Shown: positions 23,333 to 31,523 of the stretch, one piece after another | Position numbering within the stretch: the first letter of the stretch is position 1 | How the letters are laid out: every line of letters starts with the position of its first letter | Source: Tsukamurella pseudospumae | GTDB taxonomy: Bacteria; Actinomycetota; Actinomycetes; Mycobacteriales; Mycobacteriaceae | Direction of reading: 5' to 3' | Assembly: GCF_001575205.1 (NCBI RefSeq) | Contig: NZ_LSRE01000003.1 | Span: 1 to 64,000 of the forward strand | DNA length: 64,000 bases | Notes under the pieces: model-generated | Told to the model about the DNA's origin: nothing | What the model saw: the letters and a program-made list of their open reading frames with translations, nothing else | Databases searched by the model: none | Made by a program: the position numbers and the translations under genes

Positions 23333-24457
23333 TCAGCGCTCCTCGACTGCGAGACGGTAGCCGCGCTTGACCACCGTCGCGACGATCTCCTTGTGGCCCA
23401 GCCCCGCCCGCAGCCGCGCGACGGCGGCCTCGACGGCGTGCGGGTCGTCGCCACCCAGGGCGGCGAGCAGGTCGTCGCGCGAGACGACCGCGCCGGGCTC
23501 CCGGGAGAGCAGCCGCAGCAGCACGATCGACGTGGGCGTGAGCTCGCGGTCGACACCGTCCACGACGGCGCCGCGCGCGCGGATACCGAGCGCATGGCCG
23601 GCGACCGCGAGATCCGGCCGGCGTTCGGGGAGGTCCTGCTCCACGAGACGCGCGAGCGCGCCCAGCCGCATCCGCTCCGGCGTGACGGACGCGATGCCGG
23701 CACGGTCGAGCGGCGTGGCGGTGACCGGTCCCACGCAGTACGGCACCACGGCGCCGGTCAGCGCTCCGCGCAGGGCCGCGCCGAGACCCAGCTCGGCGGC
23801 GCGTTCGAGGACGGAGGCAGCGGCCGGCGCCGAGGTGAAGGTGACGGCGTCGACGGCGCCGGTCGCGATGGCCTCCACCACCCGGTCGAGCCCGGTGAGG
23901 TCGTCGGGCTGTTCCCAGCGGTAGACGGGGACCGGAACGATCTCGGCGCCCAGCGCACGCAGGCCCTCGAGCAGGCCCGGGTTCGGGTCCCACTCGTCGG
24001 TCGCTCCGTGCAGTTGGACGGCCACGCGCCGGCCGGTGAGGTCCGTGCCGCTGAGGTGACTGAGCACCTCGGCGGAGGATTCCGACGGCGGCGACCACTC
24101 CTCGCGCAGCCCGGCCGCCCGGAGGGCGCCCGTGGCCTTGGGACCGCGGGAGATGACCCGCCCTGTTCCGAGGGCCGCGAGCAGCCGCTCCGCGACGCCC
24201 CAGCCCTCGGCCGCCTCGAGCCAGCCGCGGAAGCCGATGCCGGTGGTGGCCACGAGCAGGTCCGGGGTGTTCTCGAGCAGCTCCTCGGTCGCGGCGCGGA
24301 GCCGCTCGTCGTCGGACAGCGGGACCATGGCGATCGCCGGTGCCGCGATCACGGCTGCGCCGCGCCGCTCGAGCAGGGTTGTCAGCTCGTCGGCGCGGCG
24401 CGCGGCCGTCACGGCCACGGTGAATCCGAGGAGGGGGCGTTGCGGCGCCTCTGTCAT
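23333..24457 (-). CDS. hemD: Uroporphyrinogen-III synthase with C-terminal winged-helix domain
   Basis: A 374-residue protein. Residues about 1-260 are a HemD fold (LLGFTVAVTAARRADEL, LLVATTGIGFRGW, VTFTSAPAAASVLERA), which closes hydroxymethylbilane to uroporphyrinogen III, precursor of siroheme. From about 275 it carries an OmpR-type winged helix (TPTSIVLLRLLSREPGAVVS, then HAVEAAVARLRAGLG and VKRGYRLA), suggesting DNA binding. This fusion is known in actinobacteria; its regulatory target is not clear. I chose ATG 24457, which has AAGGA upstream; ATG 24487 would overlap the narK stop as ATGA and is a reasonable alternative adding 10 residues. Confidence 0.88.
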   Translation of the reverse strand: MTEAPQRPLLGFTVAVTAARRADELTTLLERRGAAVIAAPAIAMVPLSDDERLRAATEELLENTPDLLVATTGIGFRGWLEAAEGWGVAERLLAALGTGRVISRGPKATGALRAAGLREEWSPPSESSAEVLSHLSGTDLTGRRVAVQLHGATDEWDPNPGLLEGLRALGAEIVPVPVYRWEQPDDLTGLDRVVEAIATGAVDAVTFTSAPAAASVLERAAELGLGAALRGALTGAVVPYCVGPVTATPLDRAGIASVTPERMRLGALARLVEQDLPERRPDLAVAGHALGIRARGAVVDGVDRELTPTSIVLLRLLSREPGAVVSRDDLLAALGGDDPHAVEAAVARLRAGLGHKEIVATVVKRGYRLAVEER

Positions 24458-24483
24458 CGGAGATCCGTCCTTCCACGCTGTGG

Positions 24484-25896
24484 TCATCTGGTGTCGGCAC
24501 TGCTGAGAGCGTCGTCGCGATGCGTCTGTGCGATGGTCCCATGCCCGCGCGGCGCGGGCGTACGCACGTACACCGTCCAGGTGACCGCGGCTGCCACCAC
24601 GTAGAACGCGCCGAACACCCAGAATGCGACGGTGGCCGTGCCGTACGACTGGTACGACGAGCGCAGGACCAGGTTGATGCCCACCCCGCCGAGGCCGCCG
24701 ATGGCGCCCGCGATGCCGATCACGGCCCCCGACATCGCTCGCGAGTAGTGCGTGCGCGTGGCCTCGTCGCCGTCGATCGAACGCGCCTTCGCTTCGAAGA
24801 TCGACGGGATCATCTTGTAGACGGACCCGTTGCCCAGGCCGCTGAGCAGGAACAGCGCGATGAAGCCGACGATGTACGCCGCGAGCACCCCACCCGACGG
24901 TGCGCCGGAACCCGCCGTGGTCGCCGCGGCGATGAGCACTCCACCCGCGGCGATCATCCCGGCGAAGACGTACAGAGTGACTCGGCCGCCGCCGAGCCGG
25001 TCCGCCATCTTGCCGCCGTAGACCCGGGCGATCGACCCGAGCAAGGGCCCCAGGAAGGCGATCTGCGCGGCGTGCAGCGAGGCCTGCGCGGCGGTCTCGC
25101 CGCCGGCCTTGAACGTGGCCTGCAGGACCTGCCCGAAGGCGAAGGAGAAGCCGATGAACGAGCCGAAGGTCCCGATGTAGAGCAGCGCGACGATCCACGT
25201 GTCGCGATCCCGGGTGGCGGCCCGCATCGCGGCGGTGTCGACGGTCGGGACCTGCAGGTTGTCCATGAACAGCGCCGCCCCGATACCTGCGACGGCCAGC
25301 AGCACGAGGTACACCGCACACACCCAGTAGGGCTGGCGGTCGCCGACGGTCGCGATGACCAGCAACCCCACGAGTTGCACGGCCGGCACGCCGATGTTGC
25401 CGCCGCCCGCGTTGAGACCGAGCGCCCACCCCTTGAGCCGCTGCGGGAAGAAGGCGTTGATGTTGGTCATCGACGAGGCGAAGTTGCCGCCGCCGAAGCC
25501 GGTCAGCGCCGCGCACAGCAGGTAGATCCACAGCGGCTGCCCCGGATTCGCGAGGATCACCATGGTCGCGACCACCGGTACCGCCAGTACGAACGCGCTG
25601 AAGATCGTCCAGTTCCGGCCGCCGAAGCGGGCCGTCGCGAGGGTGTACGGAATCCGTAGGCACGATCCGACGAGCGTGGCGGTCGCGCCGATGAGGAACT
25701 TGTCGGCGGTGCTCAGGCCGTACACGTCCTGCGGCATGAAGAGGACCATCACGGACCACAGGGACCACACCGAGAACCCCACGTGTTCGGCGATCACCGA
25801 CCACAGCAGATTCCGCTTGGCGATCCGCTCACCGCCCGACTCCCACTGCTGCCGGTCCTCCGGATCCCACTCGGTGATGGTGCGAGCTCGCGTCAT
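24484..25896 (-). CDS. narK: Nitrate/nitrite MFS transporter
   Basis: A 470-residue major facilitator with about 12 hydrophobic segments. NarK-type signatures are visible: IPYTLATARFGGRNWT and the nitrate signature GFGGGNFASSMTNINAFFP, with a glycine-rich repeat GLNAGGGNIGVPAVQ. A charged cytoplasmic N-terminus (about 30 residues) precedes the first helix. It takes up nitrate, and possibly exports nitrite, at the cytoplasmic membrane. The start is ATG 25896 with CCGGAGG upstream. It leads the minus-strand set narK, hemD and chelatase. The short region up to the next plus-strand gene should hold its promoter; only weak GlnR-like pentamers are seen there. Confidence 0.92.
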   Translation of the reverse strand: MTRARTITEWDPEDRQQWESGGERIAKRNLLWSVIAEHVGFSVWSLWSVMVLFMPQDVYGLSTADKFLIGATATLVGSCLRIPYTLATARFGGRNWTIFSAFVLAVPVVATMVILANPGQPLWIYLLCAALTGFGGGNFASSMTNINAFFPQRLKGWALGLNAGGGNIGVPAVQLVGLLVIATVGDRQPYWVCAVYLVLLAVAGIGAALFMDNLQVPTVDTAAMRAATRDRDTWIVALLYIGTFGSFIGFSFAFGQVLQATFKAGGETAAQASLHAAQIAFLGPLLGSIARVYGGKMADRLGGGRVTLYVFAGMIAAGGVLIAAATTAGSGAPSGGVLAAYIVGFIALFLLSGLGNGSVYKMIPSIFEAKARSIDGDEATRTHYSRAMSGAVIGIAGAIGGLGGVGINLVLRSSYQSYGTATVAFWVFGAFYVVAAAVTWTVYVRTPAPRGHGTIAQTHRDDALSSADTR

Positions 25897-26045
25897 GTCC
25901 GACCTCCGGTGCCTCGACGACTTCTGGTCGGATCGACGCTAGGAGGCCCGTGTTGCGGTGCCGATTCGCTCGGTGTCCGCCGGATGAACTCGACCTCACA
26001 CCGCGCGAGGCGGCGACGTGAGGGACTGGGTGGGATGATCTCGGG

Positions 26046-27251
26046 GTGATTCCGGCGATCGTGATCGGGGCGGGAGCCTTCGTCGTATGGTGCCTCCTCT
26101 CGGGACGCATGGACCGCTGGGGCGTCTCGGCACCGCTGGTGATGGTCCTCGCCGGCGCGGCACTGGGCATCGGCGCCCACGGCGCGATCGCCCAAGCGCT
26201 CAACACCGGGGCCGCGCAGCGGGCCGCCGAGATCATCCTGGCCGTGCTGCTGTTCGTGGACGCCACGCATGTTCGGGGTTCCCTGCTCGGCCGCCACCCG
26301 CGGCTCGTGGTGCGCTCCCTGCTGATCGGCCTCCCACTGAGCATCCTGCTCGCCGCCGCGGTCGGCTGGCTTCTCCTCCCCCACCTCGGGTGGCCGGTCG
26401 TGGTGCTCGTCGCGTGCGTCATCGCGCCGATCGACTTCGCATCGGCACCGTCGTTGCTGCGGGACCGGCACGTGAGCCCGCGCGTACGCGACGTGCTCAC
26501 GGTGGAGTCCGGCTACACCGACGGCCTGGTGACGCCGGTGTTCCTGTTCGCGCTGTACTGGGCGGGCCCCGCACACGGCGATGACGACCCCGCACCCGCC
26601 CTGCTCGCCGCCGCACCGCAGGCGCTGCTCGCGCTGGCCGTGGGCGCCGCGCTGGGAGCGGCGATCTCAGTGGGCGTGACGTACACCGAACGGCGCGGCC
26701 TGTCGACGGACAGCGGCCGACGACTCGCGCTCGCGGCGACGCCGCTCGTCACCTACGCCGCCGCCGTCGGCTTGGGCGGGAACGGCTTCGTCGCGGCGTT
26801 CGTGTGCGGCATCGTCTACCGCCTGCGGCGCGGGGCCGAGACGGCGGACGACGTGCGTCTCACCGACGACGTGGGCTTCCTGCTCACCGCCGCGATGTGG
26901 TTCGTCTTCGGCTCCGTGGCCGTCGTGGGCCTGTTCGACGGGGTGGACCGGCGCGCGATCCTGTTCGTGGTCGCGGCGCTGACCGTGGTGCGCGTGCTGC
27001 CCACCGGGGTCGCGATGCTGCGCAGCGGTCTCCCCCGCCGGGAGGTCCTGGCGCTCGGCTGGCTCCGGCCCCGCGGCACCTCCACGATCGTGTTCGCGCT
27101 CATCGCGTTCAACACGCTGCCGGACGGACCGGTCGCCGATCTGACGCTGTCGGTCGCGGTGCTCGTGGTGTTGGGCAGCGTCGTGCTGCACACCGTGGGC
27201 GCGCCGGTCGCGGTCGCGAACCACGATCGGCGGGTCCGCCTCCGGTCGTGA
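26046..27251 (+). CDS. CPA1-type Na+/H+ antiporter family protein
   Basis: A 401-residue integral membrane protein with about 12 hydrophobic segments and no cytoplasmic tail. The core segments APIDFASAPSLLRDRHVS and VESGYTDGLVTPVF correspond to the ion-site helices of cation:proton antiporters, with the acidic residues kept but the usual TDP replaced by PID. The start is GTG 26046; GGGATG upstream is a poor ribosome site. It is divergent from narK. The ion specificity cannot be read from the sequence. Confidence 0.8.
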   Translation: MIPAIVIGAGAFVVWCLLSGRMDRWGVSAPLVMVLAGAALGIGAHGAIAQALNTGAAQRAAEIILAVLLFVDATHVRGSLLGRHPRLVVRSLLIGLPLSILLAAAVGWLLLPHLGWPVVVLVACVIAPIDFASAPSLLRDRHVSPRVRDVLTVESGYTDGLVTPVFLFALYWAGPAHGDDDPAPALLAAAPQALLALAVGAALGAAISVGVTYTERRGLSTDSGRRLALAATPLVTYAAAVGLGGNGFVAAFVCGIVYRLRRGAETADDVRLTDDVGFLLTAAMWFVFGSVAVVGLFDGVDRRAILFVVAALTVVRVLPTGVAMLRSGLPRREVLALGWLRPRGTSTIVFALIAFNTLPDGPVADLTLSVAVLVVLGSVVLHTVGAPVAVANHDRRVRLRS

Positions 27252-27270
27252 TCGACCGGTCGTGATCGAC
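27242..27270. repeat. 14-bp tandem repeat at the antiporter gene end
   Basis: CCGGTCGTGATCGA occurs twice in tandem over the stop codon region of the antiporter gene. A third, degenerate copy may follow. It lies between two convergent genes; no function is evident. Confidence 0.5.
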
Positions 27271-27323
27271 CCGTCCGTGAACGACCGCGGCCGGCACCGT
27301 CGAGCCGGCAGGCACCCGGTCCG

Positions 27324-27890
27324 TCAGAAGTCCGGCGCGCCGCCCACCGCCGCCGGCTCGCGCTCCCTCTCGACGCGCTCCCCCTCGTCCTGCCCCAGCT
27401 CCTCGCCCCCGAAGTCCCCGACCACGACGACCTCACGGTCCGAGCCGTCCCCGCCGATCTCGGCGTCGCGCTCCCCGGCCGCCGCGTCCACGGCCGCCGA
27501 CGGCGGCGCCATCTCCCGGTACGGTTCGCCCTTGCCGACGTACTGGCTGGCGCACATCCGCAGGTTCAGCCCGATCGCGTCGGCCTTGAGGTCGAGCGAG
27601 CTGTGCCGGTTGCCGTCGGTGCCGTTGAAGGTCTCGTGCTTGAGCTCGCCGTGCACGATCACCGGGCGCCCCTTGGCGATCACGGCGCGCGCGTTGCGCG
27701 CCAGCGCGCCGAAGGCCTTGACGTTGAGCCACAGCGTCCCGGTCTGCTTCCACTCGCCGTTCTCGTCGAGGTAGCCGTTGTTCGCGGCCATGGTGAAGCT
27801 CAGGAAGTCGTGCCGCTGATCACGGACGGACTCCCGGTACGTGAGGTCGTTCGTGACATTGCCTGCTGCGAAAACAAGTACCCCGGGCAT
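27324..27890 (-). CDS. ssb: Single-stranded DNA-binding protein paralogue
   Basis: A 188-residue protein. Residues about 1-115 are an OB fold of the SSB type (GNVTNDLTYRESVRDQRHDF, FLSFTMAANNGY, LWLNVKAFGALARNARAVI, KGRPVIVHGELKHETF). The C-terminal third is acidic and low-complexity, but it ends in GGAPDF rather than the DDDIPF-like tip that recruits partner proteins, and no replication gene is adjacent. I therefore read it as a secondary SSB rather than the replicative one. The start MPGVLVFAAGN at 27890 gives the natural N-terminus; an upstream extension to 27950 lacks family character. Confidence 0.82.
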   Translation of the reverse strand: MPGVLVFAAGNVTNDLTYRESVRDQRHDFLSFTMAANNGYLDENGEWKQTGTLWLNVKAFGALARNARAVIAKGRPVIVHGELKHETFNGTDGNRHSSLDLKADAIGLNLRMCASQYVGKGEPYREMAPPSAAVDAAAGERDAEIGGDGSDREVVVVGDFGGEELGQDEGERVEREREPAAVGGAPDF

Positions 27891-27955
27891 GGCGCCCCTC
27901 CTCGTCTGCCGTGCGGCCGGCGGTATCCGGCCGTCACCGACGAGTGTCACCCGTG

Positions 27956-27988
27956 GGCCCCGCCGCGAACGGTGGTCGCGGCGGGGCC
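27956..27988 (-). terminator. Strong GC hairpin after the carboxylic acid reductase gene
   Basis: A perfect 13-bp stem, GGCCCCGCCGCGA with its complement, and a 7-base loop. It lies about 45 bp beyond the stop of the minus-strand reductase gene and upstream of the ssb paralogue. No T-run follows, as is common in high-GC actinobacteria. Confidence 0.6.
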
Positions 27989-28027
27989 TGTGGAGAAAAG
28001 AGGTTATGTACGCTTACCTGTGGATAA
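27989..28027 (-). promoter_or_regulatory. Pair of DnaA boxes upstream of the SSB paralogue
   Basis: On the minus strand TTATCCACA (28019-28027) is an exact DnaA box and TTCTCCACA (27989-27997) differs at one base. Their starts are 30 bp apart, about three helical turns, so both face the same side. They lie about 100-140 bp upstream of the ssb paralogue start, next to the hairpin. DnaA control of this promoter is plausible; a replication origin is not suggested, as dnaA, dnaN and an AT-rich unwinding region are absent. Confidence 0.5.
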
Positions 28028-28032
28028 CGCCG

Positions 28033-31000
28033 TCAGACAGAGCCTTCCGAGGAGAGCCATCCGGCATCCTCGAAGCCGCGAAGGTACCGGTCGACGAGCG
28101 CGCGGTCCAGGTGCGGGATGTCGCCCGGGCCCACGTTCTCGGCGTGCACGGCCTCCCGGAACCGGTCTGCCGTGAGCGCGCCGCCGGCGCCCGCCGGGCT
28201 GCGGCGCGCGAACGAGTGCAGCAGCGGCAGCACGGAGCGCTGACGGTCCGCGTCGGGCAGCGCCCGCAGGGCGCGCTCGAACCGCTCGAGCCACTCGTCG
28301 TAGTCCGCGATCCGCTCGACGGTGCGCTCCTGCGCGATCCAGTCCACGAAGCTGTCAAGACTCACGGCGTCGTCGTTGACGTTGAGCACGTGGAAGGTCC
28401 GGAAGCCCTCGCGCGCCGCCGATCCGAGCGTGACGATCGACTCCGCGGTGAAGTCCACGGGTAGGCCGTCGTAGTGCGGGCTGCGCCCGGAACCGTCGGG
28501 CTCGTAGAAGGACTGCGGCGCGAGGCCCGTCTCCGCGATGCTCAGCAGCAGGCGGGTGAACTGATCGACGGGGTTGTACTGACCGCGGAACCGGCTGTGC
28601 GCCAGGATCATGTCGGACCGGAACACGCGTACCGGTAGCCCCGCGAGGTCGGATGCCTCGCGCAGCAGCACCTCACCCGCCCACTTGCTCACGGCGTAGC
28701 CGTTGGCGTAGGCCTCCGCACCGATCCGGCGCTCGGCGCCGAGCACGCGGACATCGTCGTCCTCGACGAGCAGGCGGCCGTCGTCCTGCGGGACCACGGC
28801 CACCGTCGAGACGTAGTCCACGGACTTGCGCCGGTCCGTGACGGCGAGGCGGACGATCTCGGCGGTCGCGACCACGTTCGGGCCGAACAACTGGTCGTAG
28901 GGCAGCACGTGGTTGACGAGCGCGCCGCAGTGCACGACGTGGTCGACGGTGTGCGTGAGGCGTTCCCACGCGCCGTCGTCGAGGCCCAGCGAGGGGCTGC
29001 CGAAGTCGCCCGGCACGACCTCCAAGTGTCCGGCCGCGAGCCGCGCGAACTCCTCGGTCAACGCCGCATCGGCGGTGCCGATCGCGTCGAACACCCGACG
29101 GCGGGCGTCGTCGGCGTCGGTGCCCCGCACCAGGGCGACGACGGTGCCGTCGCTGAGCGCCACGCGGCGCAGCCACTCGAGCAGCAGGAACCGTCCGAGG
29201 TAGCCGGTCGCGCCGGTGAGCAGGACCGTCTTGGGTTCCCCGTGCGGCCCGGGCTTCGACGGTGCCGCAGCCAGCAGGTCCGCATCGATGAACCGGTCGA
29301 GCCGGAGGTCTGCGGCGCGGGCGATCGACGCACCAGTGCCGTGGATCGATGCGGCGGTGGGCGCCTGGACGGCGCCGGCGCGGGCGGCCTCGATGTGCGC
29401 GACCACCCCGGCGAGAGTCGCGGTGGGGCCCACGATGGTCTGCACGGGCACGGGCAGGTCGTAGAGCCCCTCGAGCGTGGTGGCGAGCGAGAGCGCCGAC
29501 AGGGAGTCGCCCCCGAGGTCGACGAAGCGCGTCCCGCCGTCGAGCTCCTCGGGGAGCACGCCGAGGGTGAGAGCTGCGGCCCGCACGACGGTGTCGGCGA
29601 CCGGGCCGTCGGCGTCGAGTCCGCGTAGTCCGTCCCGGCGACGCTCCTCGGCGGCGGCGTAGAGGTCGGCCAGCCGGTCGCCGTAGCGGGTGGTCAGAGC
29701 GGGACGCACCAGTTTGCCGATGCCCGAGCGCAGCCCGTTCTCCGCGGAGAAGGGCTCGCGCTCGATGATCACGTCGCGCGGCAGCTCGTACCCGGCGAGC
29801 TCGTTCTCACGAGCGACGGTGGCGAGGGCGTCGAGGACTCGACCTCGGGCCTGCTCGTCGGTCTCGTCGGCGGGACCGGGCGCCGGGACGACGACGGCCA
29901 GTAGGTACGAGCGCTCGCTGGTGCCGTGCAGGAAGATCTGGTGCACCGCTGGGTTCGCGGAGTAGGTCGCCTCGAGCTGGGCGATGGGCACGAACTCACC
30001 CTGCGCGAGCTTGATCACGTTGCTGCGCCGGTCGACGTACTCGAGCCGGTCGGGTCCGAGTTCGGCCATCACGTCGCCCGTGCGGTAGTACCCGTCCTCA
30101 TCGAGGACCTGCTTGTCGGAGCGGTAGTAGCCGGGGATCAGCTGGCTGGACTTCACCAGGAGCTCACCCCGCGGATGCGGCAGATCAGTGGTGAGGTAGC
30201 CCAACTCGGGCACGTCGATGAGCTTGTAGTCGATCACGGGCGGCCGCGATACGACACCGTCGACGATGACCCCACCGGCCTCGGTGGAGCCGTACCCGAT
30301 CTGGATGCTCACACCGAGCAGCTGCTCCATGAACGCCTGCAGGTCGGCGGAGAGTGCGGCGCTGCCGCAGACGGCGGCCGCGATGTTTCCGCCGAGCACC
30401 TCGTCCCGCAGGTAGGTGCGGGCGGACTCGGCGTCGGTCTCCGCCTCCAGGGCGAGGAACCGTTGGTGCACCAGTTCGCAGACGCGCGGGACGAGGGCGA
30501 TCGCGGTCGGGCGAGCCTCGGCGAGGTCGTCGAACAGGCTGGACATGTCGGCCGCGGAGGCGAAGTACCCGACGCCGCCGGCCGCGAGGCCCGCGATCAG
30601 CCAATTCCGCCCGTACATGTGGCTCATCGGGAGGAAGTGCAGGAGCACGCCGGTGGGGATGTCGTCGTCGATGATGCTCTCGACCTTGAGCCACGCGTGC
30701 ACCACGAGGTGCTCGGTGTACATCGCCCCCTTCGGCGTGCCGGTGCTCCCGGACGTGTAGATCAGCGTCACGAGCCGGTCGCCGTCGGGCTCAGCGGCGC
30801 GGTACGGCTCGGGAACGGGAAGTGCCGCGCCGCGAGAGATCTCGTCGTCGAGAGTCGTCGCGCCGGGGGCGGCACCGTCGAAGACGACGAGGCGCGGGTC
30901 CGTGCCGGACTCGGCCACCGCGGCGCGGGCGAGCGGGAGCTGCGCGGCGCTGACGGCGAGGATCTTCGGCGCGGTCTCGTCGAGGATCGCCGCGATGCGC

Positions 31001-31356
31001 GCTGCGGGGGCGCCCGCCTGCAGGGGTACGTTCGGCGCGCCGAGCAGTGTGGTGGCGAGGTCCACGACCACGAAGTCGGGGCTGGTGAAGCCGAGGACGG
31101 CGACGAAGTCCCCCGGCTGCAGTTCCTCGCGCCAGGCCGCGGTCAGGGCGGTGACGCGGTGCCACACCTGGCCGTAGGTGGTACCGCGGTACGGACCGTC
31201 GGGACCGCCGTCGCGGGTCGCGAACGCGGGACGGTCCGCGAACCGGGTGAAGGCGGACGTGATGACATCGGCCAGGTGACCGGGCGATCCCCCGGCTCCG
31301 GACGCGGCACCTGCGGCCGTGTTCGGTTCGGTCGACTCGACGATCTCGACGGACAT
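28033..31356 (-). CDS. car: Carboxylic acid reductase (A-T-R)
   Basis: A 1107-residue single polypeptide. The adenylation domain occupies about 1-580 (LVTLIYTSGSTGTPKGAMY, STEAGGV, YYRTGDVMAEL). A carrier domain has LGGDSLSAL with Ser618, and the reductase domain from about 690 has LLTGATGYLGRFL, YVSTVAVV and YAVSKWAGEV. It activates a carboxylic acid with ATP, loads it on the phosphopantetheine arm and reduces it with NADPH to the aldehyde. Length is near the 1100-1180 usual for CARs. It needs a phosphopantetheinyl transferase, not seen in this window. I chose ATG 31356; a GTG three codons upstream is possible. The substrate cannot be told from the sequence. Confidence 0.93.
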   Translation of the reverse strand: MSVEIVESTEPNTAAGAASGAGGSPGHLADVITSAFTRFADRPAFATRDGGPDGPYRGTTYGQVWHRVTALTAAWREELQPGDFVAVLGFTSPDFVVVDLATTLLGAPNVPLQAGAPAARIAAILDETAPKILAVSAAQLPLARAAVAESGTDPRLVVFDGAAPGATTLDDEISRGAALPVPEPYRAAEPDGDRLVTLIYTSGSTGTPKGAMYTEHLVVHAWLKVESIIDDDIPTGVLLHFLPMSHMYGRNWLIAGLAAGGVGYFASAADMSSLFDDLAEARPTAIALVPRVCELVHQRFLALEAETDAESARTYLRDEVLGGNIAAAVCGSAALSADLQAFMEQLLGVSIQIGYGSTEAGGVIVDGVVSRPPVIDYKLIDVPELGYLTTDLPHPRGELLVKSSQLIPGYYRSDKQVLDEDGYYRTGDVMAELGPDRLEYVDRRSNVIKLAQGEFVPIAQLEATYSANPAVHQIFLHGTSERSYLLAVVVPAPGPADETDEQARGRVLDALATVARENELAGYELPRDVIIEREPFSAENGLRSGIGKLVRPALTTRYGDRLADLYAAAEERRRDGLRGLDADGPVADTVVRAAALTLGVLPEELDGGTRFVDLGGDSLSALSLATTLEGLYDLPVPVQTIVGPTATLAGVVAHIEAARAGAVQAPTAASIHGTGASIARAADLRLDRFIDADLLAAAPSKPGPHGEPKTVLLTGATGYLGRFLLLEWLRRVALSDGTVVALVRGTDADDARRRVFDAIGTADAALTEEFARLAAGHLEVVPGDFGSPSLGLDDGAWERLTHTVDHVVHCGALVNHVLPYDQLFGPNVVATAEIVRLAVTDRRKSVDYVSTVAVVPQDDGRLLVEDDDVRVLGAERRIGAEAYANGYAVSKWAGEVLLREASDLAGLPVRVFRSDMILAHSRFRGQYNPVDQFTRLLLSIAETGLAPQSFYEPDGSGRSPHYDGLPVDFTAESIVTLGSAAREGFRTFHVLNVNDDAVSLDSFVDWIAQERTVERIADYDEWLERFERALRALPDADRQRSVLPLLHSFARRSPAGAGGALTADRFREAVHAENVGPGDIPHLDRALVDRYLRGFEDAGWLSSEGSV

Positions 31357-31405
31357 GAGCAACACCCCAATTCAATACGGGACTCTAACTAACTTCATCC
31401 TCACT

Positions 31406-31427
31406 GTAGCTACTAACGAGTAGCTAC
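31406..31427. promoter_or_regulatory. Perfect 22-bp palindrome between the CAR and SsuD genes
   Basis: GTAGCTACT, a 4-base centre AACG, and the exact complement AGTAGCTAC. It lies in the divergent intergenic region, 50 bp before the reductase start and 97 bp before the ssuD start, in an AT-rich patch. This is the size and form of a TetR-type operator and could control either or both genes. No regulator gene is adjacent. Confidence 0.55.
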
Positions 31428-31523
31428 GCACGTTCCGCGCATCACGATCCGAAACCTTCACCGTCCGTTCGCCGAGTGGTGAACTGGCGAACCGTACCCG
31501 TCGCGTCCGATCGAGAGGCAGCC

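Noticed and set aside
25897-26045. GlnR box before narK
   Set aside because: Scattered pentamers such as GACAC and GCACC occur, but no set at strict 6-bp spacing with good half-sites.
27989-28027. Chromosomal replication origin
   Set aside because: Only two DnaA boxes; no dnaA or dnaN gene and no AT-rich unwinding region nearby.
28033-31356. NRPS instead of carboxylic acid reductase
   Set aside because: There is no condensation domain, and the A-T-R order and motifs match carboxylic acid reductases.
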